Below are positions 1 through 6,633 of a DNA stretch of 8,275 nucleotides, piece after piece. Numbering within the stretch: the first letter of the stretch is position 1; every line of letters starts with the position of its first letter. Under the pieces are notes generated by a model. It was not told the DNA's origin. It was given only the letters and a program-made list of their open reading frames with translations, and made no database searches. The stretch is from CAYNBT01 sp964396025 (lineage in GTDB: Bacteria; Patescibacteriota; WWE3; UBA101185; UBA10185). Both the position numbers and the translations under genes were made by a program. The DNA lies in the NCBI GenBank assembly GCA_964396025.1, contig CAYNBT010000028.1, positions 1 through 8,275 on the forward strand, read 5' to 3'.

Positions 1-78
1 CTTGTGACTTTTGTGCATTATCACATAAACGCGCTCCAGTTGCAACTATAGGATGAATATCGCGGTAACTGGTTACTC

Positions 79-117
79 AAAAAAAAAACACCCCGAAACC
101 TTAAGTCTCGGGGTGTT
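79..117 (-). terminator. Intrinsic terminator of the surface-protein gene
   Basis: A 10-bp perfect stem (AACACCCCGA at 87-96 with TCGGGGTGTT at 108-117) encloses an 11-base loop. Read on the minus strand it is followed at once by a run of ten T residues (the A run at 79-88). It begins 20 bases beyond the stop codon of the minus-strand gene ending at 137, so it should end that transcript. There is no U-tract on the plus-strand side. Confidence 0.9.
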
Positions 118-136
118 CCATTGATGTGATTCTAGC

Positions 137-1936
137 TTAATTTTTTAGACCAAGCCCAGCTGCGCAGTAGCTCTTTCTAGTCTTAAACTGTGCAAGCCCG
201 TCATTTGTAGCAGTGAAAGTTCCACCAGTGTTGTGTTTGGAGATTATTTGCTTTAGATCTCCTCCGGCCATCTCCATACCCATCGCATCTGTGTAGTAAA
301 CATCTGTTGTGCCTGTGTTTTCCCAGTATGTAGGTCCATGGTAGGCTTCTCTTTCACAGGATCTTACATAAGTTCTGTCGTTGTTAGGAAAATTCAATGC
401 TGAGTCGAATTCAGTAGACCATGTGTTTACTAATCTGGTGTGATTGTTTGGGTCCATCACAGAAATTGGGTCAAATACTGCTGTGGATGCAAGTGCACGC
501 GCGATTACTTTGTTGCTTGTATTTCGAATTGTTATTCCGTTTTCCCAAATTTCGTACAATGAATCAAGTTTGCAATCAGACCCTAGTGTCATAACAGTTT
601 TACCCTGTCTTGGATTTGCACAAATGTTGCCCACACCGCCTGTATCGGCCATAGATTGAACAAACATTTTTCTTCCGTCATTTGTGATTACTTTGTAATC
701 AAGCGAGTGGAATCTGGTGTCATATCTTTTTACACCGCCAGTTCCCATATGGAATACGAATCTAGAGTCGTGCAAGTTAGAGCGTCCTTCATCGTTAACC
801 TTGCCCTTGTTTGCTACAAATACTTTAAACCCCTCGTGAGCTTCCTCATGGCCGTTTGGTTCAGTTGCTGTTACCATTCTTCTTCCGATGTAACCAAACG
901 CTACAGGTGTAGCTTTGATTTCGGCATTTGCAACAGTGGATGGGTCATCCCCATGTTCGTGTGCAAATACACATTTAGCACCAGAGGAGTTTGAAGCATC
1001 TACTGGAACAGTTTGTGGGTGCCATGTTCTATATAGTTTTCCGTCGTCACCGGTTACTACATATCTATCATGAATTTGAGTTGTACATGTTCCAAGAGTG
1101 TCAGCAGCAACTATTCCCCAGATTGCACCTGTTTGTGTAGGTGTAGGCGTGGGTGTTGGAGTTGAAGTTGGAGTAGGCGTTGGGGTTGGCGTAACGCTTG
1201 GAGATGGTGTAGGAGTAGCCGTAGGTGTTGGAGTTGGAGTTGAAGTTGGAGTAGGCGTTGGGGTAGGTACAGCACTGTCTGAGTAAGCTATCACAAGTTT
1301 TGGAGCTGTTGTACCTGCTGCAAAGAACGTTTTTCTACCAAATGCAGGGCCGTCGCCTTTGGCAACGAGTGTAACAGCATTCATTGTAGCTTCTGCTGTT
1401 TGTAGTTCTTTAACAACATCAGTAACTTCAAACATGTACTTCTTTTTTCCTACCCACTTTGTGTTCTCTGCAACTATTTTTGAATTATTTGTAAGCGATA
1501 AAGTTGAAAAATCGGTGCTTGCTGTAAACGGGTTGATTACGGCTGGCATTGCGCCTTTAATAGTGAATCTAGTGTTAATCCACTGGGTTTGATTCGCTGT
1601 TAGCGCTAAATGGGCAGAGGTTATAACTGCCGTTGCAGGTAATGGGGCGCCCTTGAATGTTGCACCAAAATAGGATTTGTCAGCGGTTTCTCCTGTACCA
1701 ATCCAGGCTGTGCTTCCTTGTGAAATTTTGTTTGCATCCTGATTGGCAATACTGGTGTTAGACCCAAGACTCCATTCTACAGTGGTTATTGCTTGCACAC
1801 TGCCGTCATTTGAGTTTTGTTTTTGGAGATATGTTACTCCACTCGCCGCTAAACCTATAATTCCTAGAACGAGAACAACAGCAATTGCGCCAATGCCATT
1901 CTGGTCCTTTAATTTAATATAACTTTGATTTCTCAT
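137..1936 (-). CDS. Membrane-anchored surface protein: DNRLRE-like domain, Pro/Thr linker, HEHGDDP C-terminal domain
   Basis: No named gene is recognised. Numbering here is from the longest frame (start at 2032, 631 residues); the preferred ATG is residue 33 at 1936, giving 599 residues. After a short basic stretch, residues 47-69 form one hydrophobic helix (GIGAIAVVLVLGIIG...), so the protein is probably anchored with its C-terminus outside. Residues about 83-251 resemble the DNRLRE/disaggregatase-type beta domain, ending in the typical FFAAGTTAPKLVIAY. Residues 255-301 are a Thr-Pro linker. Residues 303-631 form a separate domain with HEHGDD (358-363), a histidine/glutamate cluster (395-400), FHMGTGG and RFHSLDY. 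All six cysteines outside the extension (316, 354, 471, 487, 559, 623) lie here, which suits disulfides. Start choice: ATG 1936 puts the helix 14 residues in and leaves room for the divergent promoter, whereas ATG 2032 would overlap it. ATG 2002 (preceded by AAGAG) is also possible. Function is unknown; adhesin or envelope binding protein is an inference. Confidence 0.85.
   Translation of the reverse strand: MRNQSYIKLKDQNGIGAIAVVLVLGIIGLAASGVTYLQKQNSNDGSVQAITTVEWSLGSNTSIANQDANKISQGSTAWIGTGETADKSYFGATFKGAPLPATAVITSAHLALTANQTQWINTRFTIKGAMPAVINPFTASTDFSTLSLTNNSKIVAENTKWVGKKKYMFEVTDVVKELQTAEATMNAVTLVAKGDGPAFGRKTFFAAGTTAPKLVIAYSDSAVPTPTPTPTSTPTPTPTATPTPSPSVTPTPTPTPTSTPTPTPTPTQTGAIWGIVAADTLGTCTTQIHDRYVVTGDDGKLYRTWHPQTVPVDASNSSGAKCVFAHEHGDDPSTVANAEIKATPVAFGYIGRRMVTATEPNGHEEAHEGFKVFVANKGKVNDEGRSNLHDSRFVFHMGTGGVKRYDTRFHSLDYKVITNDGRKMFVQSMADTGGVGNICANPRQGKTVMTLGSDCKLDSLYEIWENGITIRNTSNKVIARALASTAVFDPISVMDPNNHTRLVNTWSTEFDSALNFPNNDRTYVRSCEREAYHGPTYWENTGTTDVYYTDAMGMEMAGGDLKQIISKHNTGGTFTATNDGLAQFKTRKSYCAAGLGLKN
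1130..1270 (-). repeat. Pro/Thr-encoding tandem repeat tract with an exact 32-bp duplication
   Basis: This 141-bp tract encodes the Thr-Pro linker of the surface protein. It consists of degenerate 6-bp units (Pro-Thr codons) with Ser, Ala and Val interruptions. An exact 32-bp direct repeat is present at 1155-1186 and 1233-1264, offset by 78 bp (26 codons), indicating internal duplication. Units are multiples of 6 bp, so slippage by whole units would change linker length without breaking the frame. Confidence 0.9.
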
Positions 1937-2010
1937 TAGATAGCTTTCAACTTTAAACTTTGTAATACTTCTATTAAGACTAACATAATTTTTTTCATGC
2001 ATACATACTC

Positions 2011-2039
2011 TTGGAATATTGTGTTTATTCATATATGTT
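2011..2039 (+). promoter_or_regulatory. Putative promoter of the glycosyltransferase operon
   Basis: TTGGAA (2011-2016) and TATGTT (2034-2039) are separated by 17 bases, a good sigma70-type layout. Initiation would be expected near 2046, only about five bases before the GTG start at 2051. The mRNA would then be leaderless or nearly so, which fits the absence of a Shine-Dalgarno sequence there. Confidence 0.5.
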
Positions 2040-2050
2040 AAACTTCTCTA

Positions 2051-3121
2051 GTGCTAGTGCTGTTGCTAAAGAAGGCTGTCTTCAAACTTACTCCTTATAA
2101 ACTCGAACTCTTATTGTTTTTGGTTTTTGCTGTCCTTCTGTACAAAATAAATTTTAGCTTGGATTATGATGCTGACTTTTATTATATGAAAGAAGACATT
2201 TACTATGAATATATCGCCGCTAAACAGCTTCAAAACAAGGAGAATCCATACAACAGGATTTTAGAAGGGAATATGGTGGAAAATGACAAATACGCCACTC
2301 AACTGCCTTTGTACTTCTACTCCCTTGCCTACTTAAGAAAAGTATCTTTAGATGACTTTAGCGGCTTTATTGAAAATTTCAGAAATATCTTGTTTTGGTT
2401 TCATTTGGCTGGTGGAGTTGCTATCTATGCGTTTTTTAGAGCGCGTTTTCAAAGGCTGCTTGGAGTTTCGGCAGCAGCATTCTATGTATTCAATGTTTGG
2501 AGTCTAAACAGTTTTATTTACTTAAAACAAGACATGATTGCAATAGCGTTGCTTCTGGTTTCATACAATCTTTTTACTTCCAAACGCTATAGATGGATTT
2601 CATACATTCTGTTTGGTTTGTCACTAGGGATAAAACATATAGGAGTTTTTGTGTTTCCACTGTTCCTTACACCAATAGTTTTTAAGGAGGATTCGCCAAG
2701 AATATTCCTCAGAAATATGTTCTTGTTTGTACTTACTATTTTGATACCTACATTACCCCTATTTATCGACAATCCACAGAGCTTTATAAACTCTATGCTT
2801 TTTAGTCTTACTAGAGAGCCTTTTAGTTCAGAGATTTTGTTTGGGTATAGCGAACTGTTAGTTAACTACAATTCAGCATTTGACACAGGCACTCTAGCTC
2901 AGCAAATGTTACCAAGATTGCCTTTGCTGATAGCAACACTTCTTTGTTTTCTGCTCTTAGTGTTAAAAAAAATTCCTCGAGCCACATTTATGTTTTTGTC
3001 GGTTCTAGTGTTTGCAATATTCAATCCAGTGATATTCCCTCAGTATATTACGTGGGTTATTCCGTTAGGATTGTTGGCATTAAGCGATCTAAATCACCCA
3101 GAAGTTAACAGCCGTTTGTGA
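2051..3121 (+). CDS. GT-C fold membrane glycosyltransferase, GT87/DUF2029-like
   Basis: The product is a polytopic membrane protein of 356 residues with about eight to nine hydrophobic segments, roughly at 19-34, 113-129, 137-151, 158-174, 182-210, 221-239, 288-305, 311-328 and 333-344. After the first helix comes an acidic loop (LDYDADFYY, 37-45), then a KENPYNR segment (63-69), both placed as in GT87/DUF2029 polyprenyl-phosphate-dependent mannosyltransferases. LFGLSLGIKHIG (187-198) with its lysine and the closing FPQYITWVIPLGLLAL (329-344) also match that family's layout. Such enzymes move a sugar from a lipid-phosphate donor to an acceptor on the outer membrane face. The exact sugar and acceptor cannot be read from the sequence. 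The start is GTG at 2051, since the frame is closed by a TAA at 2039-2041. There is no Shine-Dalgarno; GTG 2057 or TTG 2063 are alternatives. It is the first gene of a two-gene operon. Confidence 0.8.
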   Translation: MLVLLLKKAVFKLTPYKLELLLFLVFAVLLYKINFSLDYDADFYYMKEDIYYEYIAAKQLQNKENPYNRILEGNMVENDKYATQLPLYFYSLAYLRKVSLDDFSGFIENFRNILFWFHLAGGVAIYAFFRARFQRLLGVSAAAFYVFNVWSLNSFIYLKQDMIAIALLLVSYNLFTSKRYRWISYILFGLSLGIKHIGVFVFPLFLTPIVFKEDSPRIFLRNMFLFVLTILIPTLPLFIDNPQSFINSMLFSLTREPFSSEILFGYSELLVNYNSAFDTGTLAQQMLPRLPLLIATLLCFLLLVLKKIPRATFMFLSVLVFAIFNPVIFPQYITWVIPLGLLALSDLNHPEVNSRL

Positions 3122-3133
3122 TAATCTTTATTT

Positions 3134-4627
3134 GTGAATTTGTTCAAATTTCTCAACAAACAACTACTTGTTCTCATTGTCATGACAGCAGCGTTACGGT
3201 TGATCAATCTTGGCTACTCTGACTATATTCAAGATGAAGTAACTACGTTTTTCTATTGGAATGGTCAAAAAAACACATCGATGTCTCCATACGATTTTTT
3301 GCTAAATGAGCAAAAAGGCCCATTGCAAATTATTGTGGGATTCATACCTTTTACTTTAGTTGGTAACTACTCCAATACCCTTGCTCAAAGAATTCCGTTT
3401 GCACTGTTTGGTATAGCTTCAGTGATAATGTTTTACTTTACAGTTGAGAAATTAACCAAAAACGTAAGAATAGCCTTTCTGGCAAGTTTCTTATTTAGTA
3501 CGAATGGGCTAATCCTGGCGTATTCACGGATTGCGCAGTACCAAAACTTACTTTTCTTTTTCACTTTTGCATCTCTATACTACTTCGCAGATTTTTTGAA
3601 TACAGATACTTCGAAAACAAGGCTTTTTAGAAGTAGTGTTCTTGGGTCAGTATTGTTTGCTATAGCTTTTTATGCACACTGGTATGCAGTATTCATACTG
3701 GTGCCAATTGCATGGATTTTTGTAACTTTCTTCCTAAAGGGAAATTACACTTTGCAACTTAAAATACTTTTAGCGTTTTTAAGTGCTGTTTTTGCTCTTG
3801 CGTTAACCCTCCCATACTACATACCCTATATCGAAAATCTTTCCAGCAATACCAGAAACACTGCCTATGTTGAGAATATTTTAGGAAAAGGTGCTCCATT
3901 CTCAACAAGGACAGACCTAAAGCAATTTTTACTTTACAATCCGTTTTTGGTATATCCACTTTATGTGTTATTTGGTTTGTTAGGCATTTATGCTTCCCGC
4001 AAGAATATTGTGTTTATGGTTTGGTTTGCTGTTGTATGGCTTTTCTTTAGATTTTTAGTTTCATACACCGGTCTGCATTTCTACAATATCTTTATTCCCT
4101 GGATTGCTCTGGTTGCATATGGCATAAATTATGCATTGGAGCAACTGGATTCTAGCAAGTCAAACAGGGCAGCTATTGCTTTGACAATATGCGTGTTAGG
4201 TTTCTTGTTTTTGCAAAGCTATTTGCTCTTTGTTGACCATAAAAAAGAATATCCCATGCAGCAAGAAACAATTCTATTTTTTAAGACCAAAAAGTATACG
4301 CATCAAGATAATTTACGCCATAAAACAGGCTTTCCACTAAAAAGATACTGGAAGGAAATAAATGAATATGTGAATAAACAAAATGCAAAAAGCGCAATCA
4401 AGTACGGATACTATACAAATGAAGACAAAGGCATTGCAAGAATCTACATGGATACAGAAGCAAGCATGGGCGATAATATCTATCTGATCGGCATCAAAAA
4501 CCCTTACTCTATGGCATTTGATAGGAAGTTTCCTCAGTTTAAAAACAAGGTGACTGTGCATGAAATTGAGAATGATTATGGCGAAAGTGTAGTAAAGATA
4601 TACCGTGTAGATAAAGAAAAAAATTAA
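3134..4627 (+). CDS. GT39/GT83 (PMT/ArnT-like) membrane glycosyltransferase
   Basis: The product is a 497-residue integral membrane protein of the dolichyl-phosphate-mannose protein mannosyltransferase type. Helix 1 (about 9-26) is followed by YIQDEVTTF (31-39), whose Asp-Glu pair matches the catalytic first-loop acidic motif of GT39/GT83 enzymes. KGPLQ (61-65) corresponds to the usual H/K-x-PL motif, and YSRIAQYQNLL (130-140) to the conserved Arg and Tyr segment. About ten further hydrophobic segments follow up to residue 367. Residues 370-497 are a charged soluble C-terminal domain, probably exposed on the outside. These enzymes transfer a sugar from a polyprenyl phosphate to protein Ser/Thr or to lipid; the acceptor here is unknown. 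The start is GTG at 3134, 12 bases after the upstream stop and without a Shine-Dalgarno, which suggests translation coupled to the previous gene. Neighbouring Thr-rich surface protein makes protein O-glycosylation an attractive inference. Confidence 0.85.
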   Translation: MNLFKFLNKQLLVLIVMTAALRLINLGYSDYIQDEVTTFFYWNGQKNTSMSPYDFLLNEQKGPLQIIVGFIPFTLVGNYSNTLAQRIPFALFGIASVIMFYFTVEKLTKNVRIAFLASFLFSTNGLILAYSRIAQYQNLLFFFTFASLYYFADFLNTDTSKTRLFRSSVLGSVLFAIAFYAHWYAVFILVPIAWIFVTFFLKGNYTLQLKILLAFLSAVFALALTLPYYIPYIENLSSNTRNTAYVENILGKGAPFSTRTDLKQFLLYNPFLVYPLYVLFGLLGIYASRKNIVFMVWFAVVWLFFRFLVSYTGLHFYNIFIPWIALVAYGINYALEQLDSSKSNRAAIALTICVLGFLFLQSYLLFVDHKKEYPMQQETILFFKTKKYTHQDNLRHKTGFPLKRYWKEINEYVNKQNAKSAIKYGYYTNEDKGIARIYMDTEASMGDNIYLIGIKNPYSMAFDRKFPQFKNKVTVHEIENDYGESVVKIYRVDKEKN

Positions 4628-4667
4628 AACCCAGAGCACTCTATAAGACCATCAGGAGTACTCTGGG
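4617..4667. terminator. Intrinsic terminator between convergent genes, strongest on the minus strand
   Basis: A 12-bp stem with one C-A mismatch pairs CCCAGAGCACTC (4630-4641) with GAGTACTCTGGG (4656-4667) around a 14-base loop. On the minus strand it is followed by TTTTAATTTTTTT (4617-4629), a strong U-tract for the MOSC gene that ends at 4673. That U-tract lies over the last codons and stop of the plus-strand glycosyltransferase. On the plus strand the following AATTGTTAGTT is a weaker tract, so partial bidirectional use is likely. Confidence 0.85.
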
Positions 4668-4672
4668 AATTG

Positions 4673-5488
4673 TTAGTTATAAACCCTAACTTCTGAGCCT
4701 AACAAAACAGAACCAATACCGCGATTGACAAAATACGTACCAAATACAACACCTTTCTCGGTTCTGCGATAAGTAGCAAGTGTTCTTAAAGGCTCTTTAC
4801 CCCTTGCCAAGGTTTCTTGATCAAAAGTTGTGATTGGGCATCTCACGCATTGTTTCACCGCCTCCATGTATACATTCCTGACACCAATCAGCGATAGCCC
4901 GTCTTCTCCGTATGGAGTACATCCACTTAGCACAATGTTTGGTCTGAATCTTTCCATCCCGATATGTAGCTGCATTCTGCTGTTTAGATCGTCAAGTGAT
5001 TCTTGAGAAATTACAAGTAATGGATATCCATCCGCAAAAGCCACTTGACCATCTCCACGTTTAGTTTTTCTTATCTCGTCATCGGGCATACGTACAATTT
5101 TGTACTTACCCTTTCTTTCACGGTAAAGATATTCTGTGATCCATTCCGCTGCAGCTTCTCCTTGATCTTGGGCTAGTATATGTGTTTCCCAAACCTGAAC
5201 ATCTTCAAGTTCTTGCTCACAGCCTTCAAGAGGTAGGTAAAGTTCTGGCATATTGGGAGCTGTAAGCACTAAGTCGTTGGTTTCAAAATATGGTTTAATC
5301 AAACACATTGATCTGAGACCAATACCCAGACCTCTATCCCCGCGTTGTGCAACAAACATACCTGAGTTGTCAACCACTGCCCACTGACGATCGAATCTTA
5401 TGCCTGTTCGGGTAACTTCTGCCCGTTGTAGAGATACACCTCCAGCAGATTTTAACGGGTAGCAGTATAGACCAGCAATTAGTATCAT
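4673..5488 (-). CDS. MOSC domain-containing protein, mARC/YcbX-like
   Basis: A complete 271-residue cytosolic protein with an N-terminal MOSC beta-barrel followed by a MOSC domain. N-terminal hallmarks are LYCYPLKSAGG (7-17), GIRFDRQWAVVD (29-40) and VAQRGD (46-51). MOSC hallmarks are FADGYPLLVIS (151-161), ERFRPNIVLSG (179-189), the CVRC pair (214-217), TTFDQET (220-226), EPLRTLATYR (232-241) and FGTYF (249-253). In mARC and YcbX a cysteine of this region binds the molybdenum of the molybdenum cofactor, and the enzymes reduce N-hydroxylated compounds. The length fits stand-alone mARC-like proteins and lacks the C-terminal ferredoxin domain of YcbX. An AAGGAG (5495-5500 on the plus strand) six bases before the ATG fixes the start. 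The gene has its own terminator. Cofactor supply is a question, because no Moco biosynthesis gene is in view. Confidence 0.93.
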   Translation of the reverse strand: MILIAGLYCYPLKSAGGVSLQRAEVTRTGIRFDRQWAVVDNSGMFVAQRGDRGLGIGLRSMCLIKPYFETNDLVLTAPNMPELYLPLEGCEQELEDVQVWETHILAQDQGEAAAEWITEYLYRERKGKYKIVRMPDDEIRKTKRGDGQVAFADGYPLLVISQESLDDLNSRMQLHIGMERFRPNIVLSGCTPYGEDGLSLIGVRNVYMEAVKQCVRCPITTFDQETLARGKEPLRTLATYRRTEKGVVFGTYFVNRGIGSVLLGSEVRVYN

Positions 5489-5526
5489 CTCGCTCTCCTT
5501 GTTGTGAGTTTTAAACAGTTTTTTGC

Positions 5527-5532
5527 ATTATA
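5527..5532 (-). promoter_or_regulatory. Putative -10 box for the MOSC gene
   Basis: Read on the minus strand this is TATAAT in the context GTATATAATGC, about 38 bases upstream of the start codon. No convincing -35 is seen; at 16-18 base spacing it would fall inside the terminator hairpin of the upstream gene. The next upstream minus-strand gene ends at that terminator, so a local promoter is expected. Confidence 0.4.
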
Positions 5533-5543
5533 TACTCTTCAAC

Positions 5544-5579
5544 AAAAAAGGGCATCGGATTTTGTTAAACCTGATGCCC
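5544..5579 (-). terminator. Intrinsic terminator of the 118-residue hypothetical gene
   Basis: GGGCATC (5550-5556) pairs with GATGCCC (5573-5579), extended by a GG/CC pair past one bulged T. On the minus strand the hairpin is followed by TTTTTTGTTG (from 5549 downward). It lies 8 bases past the stop codon at 5587. Confidence 0.85.
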
Positions 5580-5586
5580 AATAAAA

Positions 5587-5943
5587 CTACTCTAGTGCAG
5601 TTGAGCTACAATGCTTTAATGCAGCTCGTAGATCAGCTAGGCGTACAACAACAAGATCGCCGTGTTCAGAAGGTTCAAAAAACAGCCAAACTTGCGTATA
5701 ACGCCTCAGAAAAGCAAATGGAAGGGACCTTCTAGGCTTAGAGTATATCCATTTCAAAGCACATGGCTGTTCAAAAGCATGTAGTTTACTTGATAAACGC
5801 AACGCTGTGGTAAATTCGGCAATCGGCACAATAGCTACCGTTACTTCACCGCTAAGAAAGTGTGCTGTAAGCTTCAAGTTATCTGAATCGTGATTCTCAA
5901 CTTCTAACTTCAACGCATTATTACTCGGTTGAATTGTGTACAT
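5587..5943 (-). CDS. Hypothetical protein, 118 residues
   Basis: No family is recognised. The product is small and apparently soluble, with alternating hydrophobic patterns that suggest a beta-rich fold: LKLTAHFLSGEVTVAIVPIAEF (starting near 23), then YTQVWLFFEPS and GDLVVVRLADLRAAL near the C-terminus, the last possibly a closing helix. A basic stretch, SKPRRSLPFAFLRR, lies in the middle. There is no signal peptide and no membrane helix. The reading frame is supported by its expression signals: a near-consensus promoter at 5975-6003, a GGGAG Shine-Dalgarno about six bases before the ATG, and a terminator just past the stop. It is divergent from the hypothetical gene at 6080, with 136 bases between start codons. 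Confidence 0.8.
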   Translation of the reverse strand: MYTIQPSNNALKLEVENHDSDNLKLTAHFLSGEVTVAIVPIAEFTTALRLSSKLHAFEQPCALKWIYSKPRRSLPFAFLRRYTQVWLFFEPSEHGDLVVVRLADLRAALKHCSSTALE

Positions 5944-5974
5944 GTCAATCTCCCTTTATCGCCAATATAGATGC

Positions 5975-6003
5975 ATTTTATGCAAAGGTGACGCTACTGT
6001 CAA
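5975..6003 (-). promoter_or_regulatory. Near-consensus promoter of the 118-residue hypothetical gene
   Basis: On the minus strand, TTGACA (5998-6003) is followed after exactly 17 bases by TAAAAT (5975-5980). The predicted start of transcription near 5968 leaves a leader of about 25 bases containing the Shine-Dalgarno. The -35 matches the sigma70 consensus perfectly and the -10 has one mismatch. Confidence 0.8.
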
Positions 6004-6010
6004 CCTATAG

Positions 6011-6039
6011 TTGAAATCACTCTTATTACATGCTAACAT
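6011..6039 (+). promoter_or_regulatory. Promoter of the 162-residue hypothetical gene, extended -10
   Basis: TTGAAA (6011-6016), a 17-base spacer and TAACAT (6034-6039), preceded by TGC, give an extended -10 element. Transcription should begin near 6046, leaving about 34 bases before the ATG. Its -35 lies only seven bases from the divergent minus-strand -35, so the two promoters probably share or compete for the same region. Confidence 0.7.
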
Positions 6040-6079
6040 TCGGTAAATCGAACAGTGCCTTAGCAAAAAGGAGAAAATC

Positions 6080-6568
6080 ATGTCAGATCCATTTGACACA
6101 ATACCCGACACATATGTGCAATACTACCCCGATAATCTGGACGCGTATTTGGAATTACTTGATACATGTGGAACAGGACGTCTAAAAGTGGGTTCATACA
6201 AACTAAATGTGCCCTTGAAATGCATAAAAATCGCTACGGCAGACATTTGGTACTATCTGGCTACATTGAAAGTTGTATTAGGTAGAGAAAGATTCAACAC
6301 TGGTGTTGGCGTATGGTACTGGGATGTTGTTCTTACAATGGTTGATTGTGTCTATCTGAGCGACACGGAAGTTAGGCAAGCTCTGTGGATATTAAAGCAA
6401 CTGTTAACTGCGTATGATTTTGATCCTCTGAAGAATCCTCATACAGACGCCTACAAAGTCAAATGTATCTTTAGTGATTTCTGGAAATTAAGAAAGAATG
6501 GATCCCTAGACTTTGGAGAAGTTCCTACTTGGGATGAAGTAACTGACACTGCGGTTAAATACGCGTAG
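6080..6568 (+). CDS. Hypothetical protein, 162 residues
   Basis: No family is recognised. The product is a soluble protein rich in aspartate and in Trp/Tyr, with no signal peptide or membrane helix. It begins with an acidic Asp-rich segment (DPFDTIPDTYVQYYPDN). Likely helices follow, around IWYYLATLKVVLG (56-68), a WYWDVVLTMVD segment (79-89), and EVRQALWILKQLLTAYDF (97-114). The C-terminus is again acidic (EVPTWDEVTDTAVKYA). The four cysteines show no metal-binding spacing. The start is secure: AAGGAG lies six bases before the ATG, with a good promoter upstream. A strong terminator follows the stop, so the gene is transcribed alone. It diverges from the 118-residue hypothetical gene, which may hint at co-regulation. 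Confidence 0.88.
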   Translation: MSDPFDTIPDTYVQYYPDNLDAYLELLDTCGTGRLKVGSYKLNVPLKCIKIATADIWYYLATLKVVLGRERFNTGVGVWYWDVVLTMVDCVYLSDTEVRQALWILKQLLTAYDFDPLKNPHTDAYKVKCIFSDFWKLRKNGSLDFGEVPTWDEVTDTAVKYA

Positions 6569-6580
6569 TTCGTTTATACA

Positions 6581-6623
6581 AAAAATAAAGACCTTCAATG
6601 CTTTGAGCAACGAAGGTCTTTTT
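6581..6623. terminator. Bidirectional intrinsic terminator between convergent genes
   Basis: AAAGACCTTC (6587-6596) pairs perfectly with GAAGGTCTTT (6612-6621) around a 15-base loop that can itself form a small TGCT/AGCA stem. T residues 6619-6623 follow on the plus strand, and the A-rich stretch 6581-6589 supplies a T-tract on the minus strand. It therefore serves both the plus-strand gene ending at 6568 and the minus-strand receiver gene ending at 6634. Confidence 0.92.
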
Positions 6624-6633
6624 ATGTACGTCC

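Noticed and set aside
1..78. Possible gene remnants at the left edge: a plus-strand frame ending at the TGA at 54-56, and an open minus-strand frame running off the edge
   Set aside because: Too short to identify. The minus frame has no start codon after its upstream stop, and the plus frame shows no recognisable motif. No tRNA-like fold is seen. A small inverted repeat GTAAC-TG-GTTAC (65-76) is noted but unexplained.
1130..1270. Repeat array resembling CRISPR
   Set aside because: Units are degenerate 6-bp codon pairs inside a coding region, with no constant repeat and unique spacers.
1098..1286. Plus-strand open frame encoding Val-Gly repeats
   Set aside because: It is the antisense shadow of the Pro/Thr-encoding repeat. 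It has no promoter or Shine-Dalgarno, and the minus-strand frame is a full domain protein.
1937..2032. 32-residue N-terminal extension of the surface protein from ATG 2032
   Set aside because: It would overlap the likely plus-strand promoter, leave only 18 bases between divergent genes, and add a long cytoplasmic tail before the helix. ATG 2002 with AAGAG remains possible, so this is rejected with moderate confidence only.
4337..4639. Minus-strand 100-codon open frame across the end of the PMT-like gene
   Set aside because: It is antisense to the C-terminal domain of a clear glycosyltransferase, Phe/Ile/Cys-rich in the way of shadow frames, and has no expression signals.
5523..5735. Plus-strand 70-codon open frame
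   Set aside because: It runs through a terminator hairpin and antisense to the 118-residue gene, which has its own promoter, Shine-Dalgarno and terminator.
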